Part shown: one piece after another, positions 24,155-33,409 of the stretch
Position numbering within the stretch: position 1 is the stretch's first letter
How the letters are laid out: every line of letters starts with the position of its first letter
Source of the DNA: Desulfatibacillum aliphaticivorans DSM 15576
GTDB taxonomy: Bacteria > Desulfobacterota > Desulfobacteria > Desulfobacterales > Desulfatibacillaceae
Reading direction: 5' to 3'
NCBI RefSeq assembly: GCF_000429905.1
Contig: NZ_AUCT01000039.1
Coordinates: forward strand, 1 to 48,376
DNA: 48,376 nt
The notes under the pieces: generated by a model
Databases searched by the model: none
Told to the model about the DNA's origin: nothing
What the model saw: only the letters and a program-made list of their open reading frames with translations
Program-made: the position numbers and the translations under genes

Positions 24155-24823
24155 ATGTCACAGACGCAACAAGGAAATCCGGCAGTCGTTGGTTTGGCAG
24201 GTTTCGGACTCACCACCCTGGTCCTGCAATTTCATAATCTGGGTATATGCGGAGTAGGCCCGGTGGTGGCCTTGGGCCTGGCCTTCGGAGGCGTGGCCCA
24301 ACTCATCGCCGGCTATCAGGAATTTAAATGCGGCAACAATTTCGGGTACAGCGCCTTTGTCTCCTACGGCGCGTTCTGGATCGCATTAGCCATTATTTTT
24401 TTATTAAACCATTTTGACATATACAAGGCCGGCAAAACGGACGTAGGCATGTTCCTGGTGGCCTGGACCCTGTACACAGCCATCATGTGGGTGGGCGCCA
24501 TGCGCATCCACGGCGCAATGGCGTTCACCTTCACCACATTGTTAATCGGTTTTATCCTGTTGGATCTGGCTCATTTCGGATTTCCGGCCCTGACCAAAGT
24601 GGCCGCAATCGACCTGATTTTCTGCGCCCTGGCGGCCTGGTACATGATGGCCTCCGCCATTTACACCCAGGTTTTCGGCCAGACTATCCTGCCCCTGGGC
24701 AAGCCCTGGATCAATCCTCCTGCTCCGGCGGCCTCTCACGCCGGCGGGGGACAGATTCCCAAGGACATGGCTTATGTGGCCAAGGAGCAGACGCAAGGAG
24801 GCGATAATGACGCAAGCATATGA
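24155..24823 (+). CDS. Acetate/succinate permease family protein (AceTr, GPR1/FUN34/YaaH)
   Basis: 222 residues with six membrane segments. The N-terminal NPAVVGLAGFGLTT (about 8-21) is the family's NPAPLGL-type motif, and YGAFWIALA (about 70-78) is also typical. Members such as E. coli SatP carry acetate or other short acids across the inner membrane with protons. The C-terminal tail is longer than in SatP, Pro/Ala/Gly-rich and charged. Start ATG at 24155 follows AGAAGGAGCC. It overlaps the following synthetase gene by 17 bases, so uptake and activation of a short acid are encoded as one unit under the sigma-54 promoter. Confidence 0.9.
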   Translation: MSQTQQGNPAVVGLAGFGLTTLVLQFHNLGICGVGPVVALGLAFGGVAQLIAGYQEFKCGNNFGYSAFVSYGAFWIALAIIFLLNHFDIYKAGKTDVGMFLVAWTLYTAIMWVGAMRIHGAMAFTFTTLLIGFILLDLAHFGFPALTKVAAIDLIFCALAAWYMMASAIYTQVFGQTILPLGKPWINPPAPAASHAGGGQIPKDMAYVAKEQTQGGDNDASI

Positions 24824-26726
24824 TGAAGCCTATCGGGAGTCCCTGGAGAACCCGGAAGAATTCTGGGGCAGGCACGCCGAGGAATGTTTCTGGTACGAAA
24901 AATGGGATAAGGTCCTGGACGATTCCAACAAGCCTTTTTACCGGTGGTTCTCCGGCGGCGTGACCAATACGTGCTATAACGCCCTGGACATGCATGTGGA
25001 AAAAGGCGCCGGAGACAGAGTTGCGCTTATTTATGACAGCCCGGTTACGAACACCATAAAAAAATACACCTATGCGGAGCTCCGGGATGAAGTCGCCTTG
25101 TTTGCAGGCGTCCTGGCCGAATACGGCGTGGAAAAGGGCGACCGGGTGGTTCTGTATATGCCCATGATTGCAGAAGCCGCCATAGCCATGCTGGCCTGCG
25201 CCCGCCTGGGGGCGGTTCATTCCGTGGTTTTTGGAGGCTTCGCCGCCAACGAACTGGCCACCCGCATCAACGACGCCAGGCCCAAAGCCATTGTCTCCGC
25301 TTCCTGCGGCATTGAAGGCAAAAAGGTCATCCCCTACAAACCCTTGCTGGATGCGGCTATCGAAATCTCCGAGCACAAGCCCAAGAATTGCATGATTCTG
25401 CAAAGGCCCATGGAGACGGCTGACATGCACCCCTCCCGGGACGTGGACTGGACGGAAGCCATGAAAAAGGCCTCCCCCAAAGACTGCGTGCCCGTCCTGG
25501 CCACGGATCCCCTGTACATCCTGTACACCTCCGGCACCACCGGACAGCCCAAGGGCGTGGTGCGGGATAACGGCGGCCACATGGTGGCCCTCAAATGGTC
25601 CATGAAAGCCGTGTACGACGTGGACGAAGGCGACGTGTGGTGGGCGGCCTCGGACGTGGGCTGGGTGGTCGGCCATTCCTACATTGTGTACGCCCCCCTG
25701 TTTAAAGGATGCACCACCATCCTGTTCGAAGGCAAGCCGGTGGGAACGCCTGACGCCGGCGTATTCTGGCGCGTCATTTCCGAACACAAGGTCAAGTGCA
25801 TGTTTACAGCGCCCACGGCGTACCGGGCCATCAAAAGGGAGGACCCCGGCGCCGCTCTCATGAAAAATTACGACCTTTCCAATTTTAAAATTCTCTTTCT
25901 GGCCGGCGAGCGGTCCGATCCCGACACCATCACCTGGTCCGAAAGGAATTTGGGCGTACCGGTCATCGACCACTGGTGGCAGACCGAAACCGGTTGGGCC
26001 ATTGCAGCCAACTGCATGGGCCTCCATCACTTTCCGGTCAAATACGGCAGCCCCACCAAAGCGGTTCCCGGCTGGAACGTCCAGGTGCTGGACGAAATGG
26101 GCCGTCCTGCGGCGCCCGGTCAGATCGGCGCCCTGGTGGTCAAGCTCCCGCTGCCTCCTGGAACCCTGCCCACCCTGTGGGGCAACGATCAGGCCTTTGT
26201 GAACAAGTATCTGCGGGATTTTGACGGATATTACACCACGGCCGACGCAGGATACATCGATGAAGACGGCTACATCTACGTCATGGCTCGCACCGACGAC
26301 ATCATCAACGTAGCCGGGCACCGCCTGTCCACAGGCGCCATGGAAGAAGTCCTGGCCGACCACCCGGACGTGGCTGAATGCGCCGTGCTCGGAGTGGAAG
26401 ATCCCCTAAAGGGACAATTGCCCCTGGGCTTCCTGGTGCTGAACGCCGGGGTCACCCGCAGCAATGACGAGATTGTCAAGGAAGTTGTGGAAATGATCCG
26501 GGAGCGCATCGGCCCTGTGTCCGCCTTCAAAACCGCCACGGTGGTCGACCGCCTGCCCAAAACCCGGTCCGGCAAGATTCTCCGGGGCGTTATGCGGCAG
26601 ATCGCGGACAACAAGTCCTATCGCATGCCGGCCACCATCGATGATCCATCCATTCTGAAGGAAATTGAAAATGCATTGAATACGATAGGTTATGCTAGCT
26701 CCCGGGCTACTGCAACTCCCTCCTGA
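24807..26726 (+). CDS. prpE: Propionyl-CoA / acyl-CoA synthetase (PrpE/ACSS3-like)
   Basis: 639 residues, an AMP-forming acyl-CoA synthetase that makes acyl-CoA and AMP from a short carboxylate, ATP and CoA. The P-loop motif is YILYTSGTTGQPKG (about 236-249), followed by VVRDNGGHMVALKWSM, and further DVWWAASDVGWVVGHSYIVY, features more like PrpE/ACSS3 than Acs. The acetylation-target Lys is Lys590 in PKTRSGKILRG. Start ATG at 24807 is set by AAGGAGGCGATA, inside the end of the permease gene. Propionate or acetate is the likely substrate; sequence alone does not separate them. Two terminators follow. Confidence 0.92.
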   Translation: MTQAYDEAYRESLENPEEFWGRHAEECFWYEKWDKVLDDSNKPFYRWFSGGVTNTCYNALDMHVEKGAGDRVALIYDSPVTNTIKKYTYAELRDEVALFAGVLAEYGVEKGDRVVLYMPMIAEAAIAMLACARLGAVHSVVFGGFAANELATRINDARPKAIVSASCGIEGKKVIPYKPLLDAAIEISEHKPKNCMILQRPMETADMHPSRDVDWTEAMKKASPKDCVPVLATDPLYILYTSGTTGQPKGVVRDNGGHMVALKWSMKAVYDVDEGDVWWAASDVGWVVGHSYIVYAPLFKGCTTILFEGKPVGTPDAGVFWRVISEHKVKCMFTAPTAYRAIKREDPGAALMKNYDLSNFKILFLAGERSDPDTITWSERNLGVPVIDHWWQTETGWAIAANCMGLHHFPVKYGSPTKAVPGWNVQVLDEMGRPAAPGQIGALVVKLPLPPGTLPTLWGNDQAFVNKYLRDFDGYYTTADAGYIDEDGYIYVMARTDDIINVAGHRLSTGAMEEVLADHPDVAECAVLGVEDPLKGQLPLGFLVLNAGVTRSNDEIVKEVVEMIRERIGPVSAFKTATVVDRLPKTRSGKILRGVMRQIADNKSYRMPATIDDPSILKEIENALNTIGYASSRATATPS

Positions 26727-26773
26727 CGGCCCGGAACCCCCTCTTTTGCCCCCCCAATAGGTATTAACGCCTG

Positions 26774-26810
26774 TTTTTCGGCCCGTCCTTCCCCAGGGCG
26801 GGCCGAAAAA
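26774..26810. terminator. Bidirectional terminator after the acyl-CoA synthetase gene
   Basis: TTTTTCGGCCCG / CGGGCCGAAAAAA forms a stem of 7 GC pairs extended by A-T pairs on both sides, giving a T run in the leftward direction and a stem closed by A's rightward. It acts with the hairpin just after it to separate the convergent synthetase and fhs genes. Confidence 0.7.
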
Positions 26811-26814
26811 ACAA

Positions 26815-26850
26815 AAAAAGCCCGAAGCGCTTTTGCGCTTCGGGCTTTTG
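26815..26850. terminator. Bidirectional terminator before the fhs stop
   Basis: AAAGCCCGAAGCGC-TTTT-GCGCTTCGGGCTTTTG is a perfect stem of 14 base pairs with A/T tails on both sides (position 26811 onward gives TTTTTTTGT leftward). It lies 51 bases beyond the fhs stop. Confidence 0.9.
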
Positions 26851-26900
26851 TATACTGCAATCCAATTAAGGACGAATACACGCCCTCATGGATGATGGAT

Positions 26901-28664
26901 CTAGAACAGGCCGGAAACCTTACCGGTTGCGGGATCCACGTCAATGCGGCGGAAGGCCGGGTTGGAGCCGGTTCCGGGCATGAGGCTGATGGTTCCAGCG
27001 CAGGGGCACAGGAACTTGGCGCCGGAGTAGATCAACACGTCGCGGATAGGCAGACGCCATCCCTTGGGCACACCCTTCTTGACGGGATCGTGGGACAGGG
27101 ACAGGTGGGTCTTGACCATCATGGTGGCGAAGTCAGCGTACTTGGGATCGCTTTCCAGCATCTCTGCCTTGGCCGCAGCTTCGGGAGCCCAGTCAACGCC
27201 GTCGGCGCCGTAAACTTCCGTGGCGATCTTGTTGACGCGGTCGCGCAGTTTCATTTCCAGGGGATACAGGAAGTCAAAGTCATTGCCTTCTTCGCAGGCT
27301 TCGATCACAGCGTCGGCGAATTCCAGAGCGCCTTCGCCGCCCTTTTCCCAATGCTTGGACTCGGCGCAGCGGGCGCCGGCGGCTTCAGCAGCCTTGCGGA
27401 CGATGGCGCACTCGGCGTCGGTGTCGGTGTAGAAACGGTTGATGCAGACGACAGGGTTGATGCCGGCTTTGCGGATAACGCCGATCATGTGAACCATGTT
27501 CTCGCAGCCCTTTTCCACCAGTTCCAAATTTTCCTTGGTGTAAGCGTCGTCCAGAGCCTTGCCGGCCACGACCTTGGGTCCGCCGCCGTGCATTTTCAGG
27601 GCGCGGATGGTGGAGGTCAGAACGGAAACGTGGGGTTTGAGGCCGGAGAAGCGGCACTTCACGTTCCAGAACTTCTCGAATCCGATGTCAGCGGCGAAGC
27701 CGGACTCGGTTACGTGGTAGTCGAACAGTTTCAGGCCGACGCGGTCGGCGATGATGGAGCTCTGACCCACGGCGATGTTGGCGAAGGGGCCGGCGTGCAC
27801 GAAGCAAGGCTGATATTCGGCGGTGCACATGAGCGTGGGGTTGATGGTGTTGCGCATGAAAGCGGCCATGGCGTTGCCGACTTCCAGGTCGCCGCAGGTG
27901 ACGGGCTTGCCGGATTTGTCGAAGGCCACGGTGATGTTGTTGATGCGCTCTTTCAGGTCGGCCAGGTCGGTTGCCACGGCCAGGATGGCCATGAGCTCGG
28001 AACCGACGGCGATGCCGAACTTGCTCTGCATGGTGTAGCCGTCAAAACGGCCGCCGAGGCCGATGACGATGTTGCGCAGGGCCTGGGCGCAGAAGTCGAT
28101 GATCCAGCCGAACTCCACGCGGGTGGGGTCGATGTCCAGGCGGCGCATGCCGGTCAGACGCTGGAGCTGTTCGTCATTGTAGTTGCGCTCGTGCTGCATA
28201 CGGGCGGTCATGGCGACCATGCCCAGGTTATGGGCGTTCATGATGTCGTTGATGTCGCCGGTGAGGCCCAGAGAGAACTCGGTCATGGGGATGAGCAGGG
28301 AGTTTCCGCCGCCTGCAGCCGTTCCCTTAACGTTCATGGTGGGTCCGCCGGAGGGCTGACGCAGGGCGCCGCCGACGTTCTTGCCGCGCATGCCAAGGCC
28401 TTCCATGAGGCCGACGGAGGTGGTGCTTTTGCCTTCTCCCAAGGGGGTGGGAGTGATGGCGGTTACTTCAATGTACTTTCCGTCAGGTCTGTCTTTCAGC
28501 CTGTCGATAATCTTCAGGAAGTCGACTTTTGCCAGACGACCCATGGGGAGCATTTCGTCGCTCTGGAGTCCAAGTTTTTCCGCCCATTGTTCGGGAGTAG
28601 GCATGTTCTCTTCAGCAGCTTCAGAAATCTGCCAGTCTGCCATTTCCACTGCGTTGTAAGCCAT
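26901..28664 (-). CDS. fhs: Formate-tetrahydrofolate ligase
   Basis: 587 residues. It makes 10-formyl-tetrahydrofolate from formate, THF and ATP, the first folate step of the methyl branch of the Wood-Ljungdahl pathway, which sulfate reducers of this group run in reverse to oxidise acetyl-CoA. The nucleotide loop is [12 protein letters not shown] (70-81), followed by [12 protein letters not shown] and [15 protein letters not shown], all strongly conserved. The end [19 protein letters not shown] and MPGTGSNPA is typical. Start ATG at 28664 follows AAGGAGGAAAC. No other folate gene is adjacent, so it is transcribed alone. The leader carries a strong hairpin (see separate entry). Confidence 0.96.
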
Positions 28665-28701
28665 TTTGTTTCCTCCTTAAAGGTTTCTTTGTGCACAAAT
28701 T

Positions 28702-28787
28702 GAACCCGGGCATACCTATGCCAAGGTTCATAATCTGTCCGTAATTCCCAGGTTTTCCACCCTTACTATATGTCACGGGAATTTCCC
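28702..28787 (-). promoter_or_regulatory. fhs leader: hairpin and palindrome
   Basis: Reading leftward, GAACC-TT-GGCAT-AGGT-ATGCC-CG-GGTTC (28729-28702) folds into a hairpin about 40 bases before the fhs start. Further upstream GGGAATTTCCC (28777-28787) is a palindrome next to CATATAGTAAGG, where TATAGT is a possible -10. These are candidates for an operator and a leader structure. The fold does not resemble the known tetrahydrofolate riboswitch. Confidence 0.35.
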
Positions 28788-28903
28788 ATACCATGGCAAA
28801 TAGGGCTTTGCAACGCTATTTTATAAGAATGCGGACAGGAATGCGCCTCGAAGCACAGCTTTAATTGACTTTCCGAATGCCCGTTGTTATGTTCGTGTTA
28901 AAC

Positions 28904-30886
28904 ATGGAACTTGGAACCTTAATAGAATATATCGACCGGAAAAAAGTAATTTGCGCGGTCATAATGCAGGCGAAAAAACAGAAGGTGCGGCTACTCACTC
29001 AGGCTAATCGCGAGGTGAGCGTGTCGGAGCATCGCCTGTTTTGCGTGTCCGGACGCCTGGACCCGGAGATAGGACGGGACCGCCTTGTGGACCTGCTGTC
29101 CGAAACGTCCGCCCGAAGAGAGGCTCTTAAGGCCCAAGTGAACGTCTATGACCTGTGGGAAGTGGTCCATGAAGAGGAACAGTGGATCGATGCAGAAACC
29201 ATGGCCGGCTTGGCTTTCGGGATTTCCCCGGAGCCGGATCACGTCTCTGCCGTCATCCGGGCTTTTTTCAATGACCGGGTGTATTTCAAGTTTGATGTCA
29301 CCCGTTTTTTGCCCCACAGCCCGGAAAAAGTGGAGCAGATTCAAATCCAGGAACAGGAGATGGCGCGCCGCGCCGCCGTGGTCCAGGAGGGGGGCGAATG
29401 GCTGCGGCGGGTTTACGGCCAGGAAAGCCCGGAAGTGCCTCCCGACAAAGAGCAGTTCGTCTCCATAATGCGGAGCCTTTACCTGTTTGAAAAGGACAGC
29501 CCCACTTACGACCTGGGCAGGCAAATGGTCCAGGCAGCCGGGATTGATCCCAACAACGGGCTGTTTGAATTTCTCATCCGCCTGGGAGTCTGGGACGAGC
29601 ACGCCAATCTGGACCTATACCGCATGGACGTCCCCATAGACTTCCCCCGGGAAATCTCCCAGGAAGCCAACGCCCTGGCCAACGGGTCCGGGTTCCGAAC
29701 CGACACCAGCCAAAGAAGGGACTTCACGGGGCTGCCCGTGCTGACCATAGACGGCCAGGCCACCCTGGACTACGACGACGCCCTGAGCCTGGAAATGGAC
29801 GGCGACTATTTTAGGGTGGGCATCCATATTTCCGACGTCTCCCATTATGTGGAAAGGGGCTCCCTTCTGGATCAAGAGGCCTTCGCCCGGTCAAGCTCCA
29901 TATATATGCCGGACGACAAGATACCCATGTTTCCGCCTCTTTTGGCCGAAGGCCTCCTAAGCCTGAAGGCCGACCAGGTCCGGCCCGCCATCAGCGTCAT
30001 GGTCCGCCTGGATCGGGACGCCGTAGTCCTGGACTACGAGATCTGCCCCAGCCTGGTCCGGGTGCGCCGTCAGCTCACCTATCATGAAGTAAATATGATG
30101 GCCGATGACGACAAGGAAATCATCGCCCTGTCCGGTCTGGCGGAAAAACTCCGGGAAAAAAGGCTGGACGACGGCGCGGTCCTGATTTCCCTGCCGGAAA
30201 TCAACATCTGGCTGGATGAAGAGAAAAACGTAACCCTTCACAAGGTTAATCGGGAAAGCCGCTCCAGAATCCTGGTTTCGGAGTTCATGATCCTGGCCAA
30301 TCGCCTTATGGCCTCTTTTTTGGCGGATCATGGAAGCCCCGCAGTGTTTCGGGCCCAGCCCGAGCCGCGCCTCCGTTTGTTTGACCGGGATAACGGCACC
30401 CTGTATCAAAATTGGATGCAAAGGCGGCACCTTTCCCGCTTCATCCTTTGCCCCAAACCCGAACCCCATTCAGGCCTTGGCGTGGACGCCTATGTGACCG
30501 CAACCTCCCCCATACGCAAGTATTTTGATCTGGCGGTGCAAAGGCAAATTCGGGGTGTATTGGGGCTGGACAAGAAATACACCCAAACAGAGGTGGAGAA
30601 CATTATCGCCAATTCCGAAGTTCCCCTTTCCAAGGTCTCGCGGGTCCAATTTGTGAGAAACCGATACTGGATCCTCAAATACCTGGAAACCAAGTTGGGG
30701 AAGACCGAGCCGGGCATGATTCTGGAGCGCAGAAAGGACCGGTTCGTGGCCTTGCTTACCGATTGCCTGGTGGAGTGCACGCTGCCCGTCGCCTCGGATC
30801 CCAGCCTGGCGCCGCAAGATGCCGTTCAGTTGCGGATCGTCAAGGTGGACCCCCGGGAGCAATTCCTTGCCGTGGAGTTGGCCTGA
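28904..30886 (+). CDS. Ribonuclease II/R-family (RNB-domain) exoribonuclease
   Basis: 660 residues from the chosen start. The RNB catalytic domain is clear: the metal-binding Asp set in IDGQATLDYDDALSLE has the D-x5-D-x-D-D spacing of RNase II, followed by VGIHISDVSHYV and, near the C-terminal side of the domain, YVTATSPIRKYFDLAVQRQI with the essential Arg. The N-terminal part (about 1-230) is longer than a single cold-shock domain and partly helical; the tail ends in a short S1-like beta segment. It would degrade RNA 3' to 5'. The start is uncertain: ATGs at 28877, 28889 and 28904 all lack a good ribosome site; 28904 is chosen because MELGTLIEYIDRKKVICAV is where protein-like sequence begins. 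Annotators often call such proteins 'ribonuclease catalytic domain-containing'. Confidence 0.88.
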   Translation: MELGTLIEYIDRKKVICAVIMQAKKQKVRLLTQANREVSVSEHRLFCVSGRLDPEIGRDRLVDLLSETSARREALKAQVNVYDLWEVVHEEEQWIDAETMAGLAFGISPEPDHVSAVIRAFFNDRVYFKFDVTRFLPHSPEKVEQIQIQEQEMARRAAVVQEGGEWLRRVYGQESPEVPPDKEQFVSIMRSLYLFEKDSPTYDLGRQMVQAAGIDPNNGLFEFLIRLGVWDEHANLDLYRMDVPIDFPREISQEANALANGSGFRTDTSQRRDFTGLPVLTIDGQATLDYDDALSLEMDGDYFRVGIHISDVSHYVERGSLLDQEAFARSSSIYMPDDKIPMFPPLLAEGLLSLKADQVRPAISVMVRLDRDAVVLDYEICPSLVRVRRQLTYHEVNMMADDDKEIIALSGLAEKLREKRLDDGAVLISLPEINIWLDEEKNVTLHKVNRESRSRILVSEFMILANRLMASFLADHGSPAVFRAQPEPRLRLFDRDNGTLYQNWMQRRHLSRFILCPKPEPHSGLGVDAYVTATSPIRKYFDLAVQRQIRGVLGLDKKYTQTEVENIIANSEVPLSKVSRVQFVRNRYWILKYLETKLGKTEPGMILERRKDRFVALLTDCLVECTLPVASDPSLAPQDAVQLRIVKVDPREQFLAVELA

Positions 30887-31002
30887 CCTTTTATTGAATA
30901 ATGACAAGAGTTATAAATCTCTTGAAAATTCCTGAATCAGGTGTTACGGATAAGCATTTGGCTTATTTGTAGATATGCTGAGTTGCTTGCTAAAGGTGAC
31001 AT

Positions 31003-32049
31003 ATGAATTTTCTGACCGCCATCCATGGTTTATTTTCCAACGACCTGGCCATTGATTTGGGCACCGCCAATACATTGGTCTATGTCAAAGGCAAAGGGAT
31101 AGTCCTTTCCGAGCCCTCCGTCGTGGCCGTACGCTACGATCCCCGCAGACACCGCGAGGAAGTCCTGAAAGTGGGCACCGAAGCCAAGCGGACTTTGGGC
31201 AGGACTCCCGGCAACATCCGCGCCATCCGCCCCATGCGGGACGGCGTTATAGCGGACTTTGACGTCACCGAACGCATGCTCAAGTATTTTATCACCAAAG
31301 TCCATAACCGCCGCTGGTGGCCGGTCAGGCCGCGCATCGTGGTGGCCGTGCCTTCCGGCATCACCCAGGTGGAAAAAAGGGCCGTGGAGGAATCCGCGCG
31401 CCAGGCGGGCGCCCGGGAAGTGTATTTGATCGAGGAGCCCATGGCCGCGGCCATCGGCGCCGGCCTTCCCATCACCGAGCCCACCTGTAACATGGTGGTG
31501 GACATTGGAGGCGGCACAACGGAAGTGGCGGTCATATCCATGGCCGGCATCGTCTACAAGCGCAGCCTTCGGGTGGCCGGCGATAAAATGGACCGGGCCA
31601 TCATCCAATACATCAAACGCAAGTACAACCTGCTGATCGGGGACAGGACGGCTGAAGCCATCAAAACCATGATCGGCAACGCCTATCCCGATCCGGAAAA
31701 TATCGAGACCATCGAAGTGAAAGGCCGGGACCTGGTTTCGGGCATTCCGAAAATTCTGGCCATTGACTCCGAAGAAGTGCGCATCGCCATTTCGGAGCAA
31801 ATTGACGCCATTGTGGAAACCGTCAAGATCGCCCTGGAACAAACTCCTCCGGAGTTGGCGGCCGATATCGTGGACCGCGGCATCACCCTGACCGGCGGCG
31901 GAGCCTTGTTGAAAAATCTGGACAAGCTGCTGCGCGAGGAAACCAGCTTGCCCATCACCGTCTGCGACGATCCCTTGTCTACGGTCGCCCTGGGCTCCGG
32001 CAAGGCTTTGGACGACATTGAAATCCTCAGGCAGGTGGTTATCAACTAA
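31003..32049 (+). CDS. mreB: Rod shape-determining protein MreB (actin-like)
   Basis: 348 residues, full length. It polymerises on the inner face of the membrane and guides side-wall peptidoglycan synthesis. Nucleotide-binding motifs of the actin family are visible: DLAIDLGTANTLVYVKGKG (phosphate 1), MVVDIGGGTTEVAVIS (phosphate 2) and LTGGGALLKNLD (adenosine). The N-terminal MNFLTAIHGLF could be the amphipathic membrane anchor. Start ATG follows AAAGGTGACAT. It opens a rightward operon mreBCD-mrdA-rodA-bactofilin. Its 116-base upstream gap has a hairpin CAAGAG-N8-CTCTTG (30905-30924) and a TTGAAA but no convincing -10. Confidence 0.96.
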   Translation: MNFLTAIHGLFSNDLAIDLGTANTLVYVKGKGIVLSEPSVVAVRYDPRRHREEVLKVGTEAKRTLGRTPGNIRAIRPMRDGVIADFDVTERMLKYFITKVHNRRWWPVRPRIVVAVPSGITQVEKRAVEESARQAGAREVYLIEEPMAAAIGAGLPITEPTCNMVVDIGGGTTEVAVISMAGIVYKRSLRVAGDKMDRAIIQYIKRKYNLLIGDRTAEAIKTMIGNAYPDPENIETIEVKGRDLVSGIPKILAIDSEEVRIAISEQIDAIVETVKIALEQTPPELAADIVDRGITLTGGGALLKNLDKLLREETSLPITVCDDPLSTVALGSGKALDDIEILRQVVIN

Positions 32050-32063
32050 AGCGGGCTCAAAAT

Positions 32064-32900
32064 ATGTTTTCTAAGAAGATGGGCACAGCGCTGGCTTTGA
32101 TTCTTTTTTTTATGTTCACCGCTGTCCTTCTTCCCACCTTCGGTACAAGAGGCGGTCAGGAGCACCCGGCCGACGGAGTCTTCCAGGTGCTCATCGCTCC
32201 TTTTCAGGATGGAGTCACCAGGATTTCCTCCTTTGTCTCCACCACCTGGACCAATTATTTCGCCCTTGTTGAAACCGCTCGGGAAAACAAGGAGCTCCGG
32301 CGCGAAGTGGAGTTTCTCCAGCTCATTGCCCATGAGTGCGGGGAAACCAGGCGCCAAAATTCCCGCTTGAAAAACCTTTTGGGCTTCGCCCAGGATGAAG
32401 GGGGCAAGGTCGTGACCGCCCTGGTTACGGCCGAGGATCCTTCGGACACCTTTCAGGCAATCTACATCAATCGCGGCAGCATTCACGGCGTCGAGCCGGG
32501 TTTGGCCGTGGCCACGCCATTAGGCGTGGTGGGCAGAATCATTGACGTCTCTCCATACCAAAGCAAAGTCCTGCTGATTACCGACCCCAACTTCGCCATG
32601 GACGCCAGAGTGGCGCGCACCCGCGCCAGGGGCGTATTGGAGGGCGCCGCCGACGGTCCATGCCAGTTCAAATACGTCATGCAGCAGGAGGACGTGAGCC
32701 TGGGGGATATGGTCGTCACCTCGGGGATGGACAAGGTTTTCCCTCCGGGGATCTCCGTGGGCGTGGTGTCCCGCGTGAGAAAAGCGGAGCAGGGAATGTT
32801 CCAGGGAATTGTTGTCACTCCCTTTGTGGACTTTTCCCGGCTTGAGGAGGTGCTGGTCCTGCTGAACTCCGAGCCTCCTCCGGAGCAGGAGATGCCATGA
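32064..32900 (+). CDS. mreC: Rod shape-determining protein MreC
   Basis: 278 residues. One N-terminal membrane segment (about 8-26), a periplasmic coiled coil (about 60-95, with ENKELRREVEFLQLI) and the beta-rich MreC core, with VTALVTAEDPS, INRGSIHGVEPGLAV and DMVVTSGMDKVFPPGISVG. MreC links MreB inside the cell to the PBP2-RodA synthase outside. It starts 14 bases after mreB and overlaps mreD by 4 bases (ATGA). Confidence 0.93.
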   Translation: MFSKKMGTALALILFFMFTAVLLPTFGTRGGQEHPADGVFQVLIAPFQDGVTRISSFVSTTWTNYFALVETARENKELRREVEFLQLIAHECGETRRQNSRLKNLLGFAQDEGGKVVTALVTAEDPSDTFQAIYINRGSIHGVEPGLAVATPLGVVGRIIDVSPYQSKVLLITDPNFAMDARVARTRARGVLEGAADGPCQFKYVMQQEDVSLGDMVVTSGMDKVFPPGISVGVVSRVRKAEQGMFQGIVVTPFVDFSRLEEVLVLLNSEPPPEQEMP

Positions 32901-33409
32901 TTTATTTTCTGCAAATAATGATGGGGCTGTTCATCGTGGTGTTTCAAACCACGTCGCCGGGCCAGGCGGTCCCGCTTTTGTCCTCATATGACATGATGGT
33001 TGTTTTCGTGCTGGGCCTGGGACTTTTCAGGCCCCTCAAAGAAGGCGTTATCATCGCCGTTATCTGCGGCCTCGCCATGGACGTATACTCCGGAGCGCCG
33101 CCTTGGTACTACTTCGTAACCTACTGCTGGGTCTACGTCGCCGCACGCTGGCTCCCTTCCTTTCTCCACGCGGACAATATAATCTTTATGGCTCTTTTCT
33201 GCGGAGGCGGGGTGCTTTTCCAGGAATCTTTCTTGCATTTATGCGTGTTTTTTTTGAAATCCCGGCCGGACGTTCTGATCGAAAGCCTTAAACAATCGGG
33301 AGCGGCGGCGCTCTCAGGGGCTGTTACCGGGCCGCTGATCATTTGGGTGCACAATACGATTGTAAAACGGGAAACCAAGCGCCAGGACAGGAGAGAGCGC
33401 TTTGTATGA
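32897..33409 (+). CDS. mreD: Rod shape-determining protein MreD
   Basis: 170 residues, five or so membrane segments, with the family-typical PLLSSYDMMVVFVLGLGL and a central AMDVYSGAPPWYYF. It is the integral-membrane partner of MreC. It is small and poorly conserved, so the call rests mainly on its place between mreC and mrdA. It begins inside the mreC stop and its own stop lies 5 bases inside the next gene. Confidence 0.9.
   Translation: MIYFLQIMMGLFIVVFQTTSPGQAVPLLSSYDMMVVFVLGLGLFRPLKEGVIIAVICGLAMDVYSGAPPWYYFVTYCWVYVAARWLPSFLHADNIIFMALFCGGGVLFQESFLHLCVFFLKSRPDVLIESLKQSGAAALSGAVTGPLIIWVHNTIVKRETKRQDRRERFV

Noticed and set aside
26892..28703. Rightward 603-codon open frame opposite fhs
   Set aside because: Antisense of the highly conserved fhs gene, with low-complexity Gly/His/Ala content and no recognisable domain.
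28680..28800. Tetrahydrofolate riboswitch before fhs
   Set aside because: The conserved core and pseudoknot of the known THF riboswitch are not visible; only a simple hairpin is.
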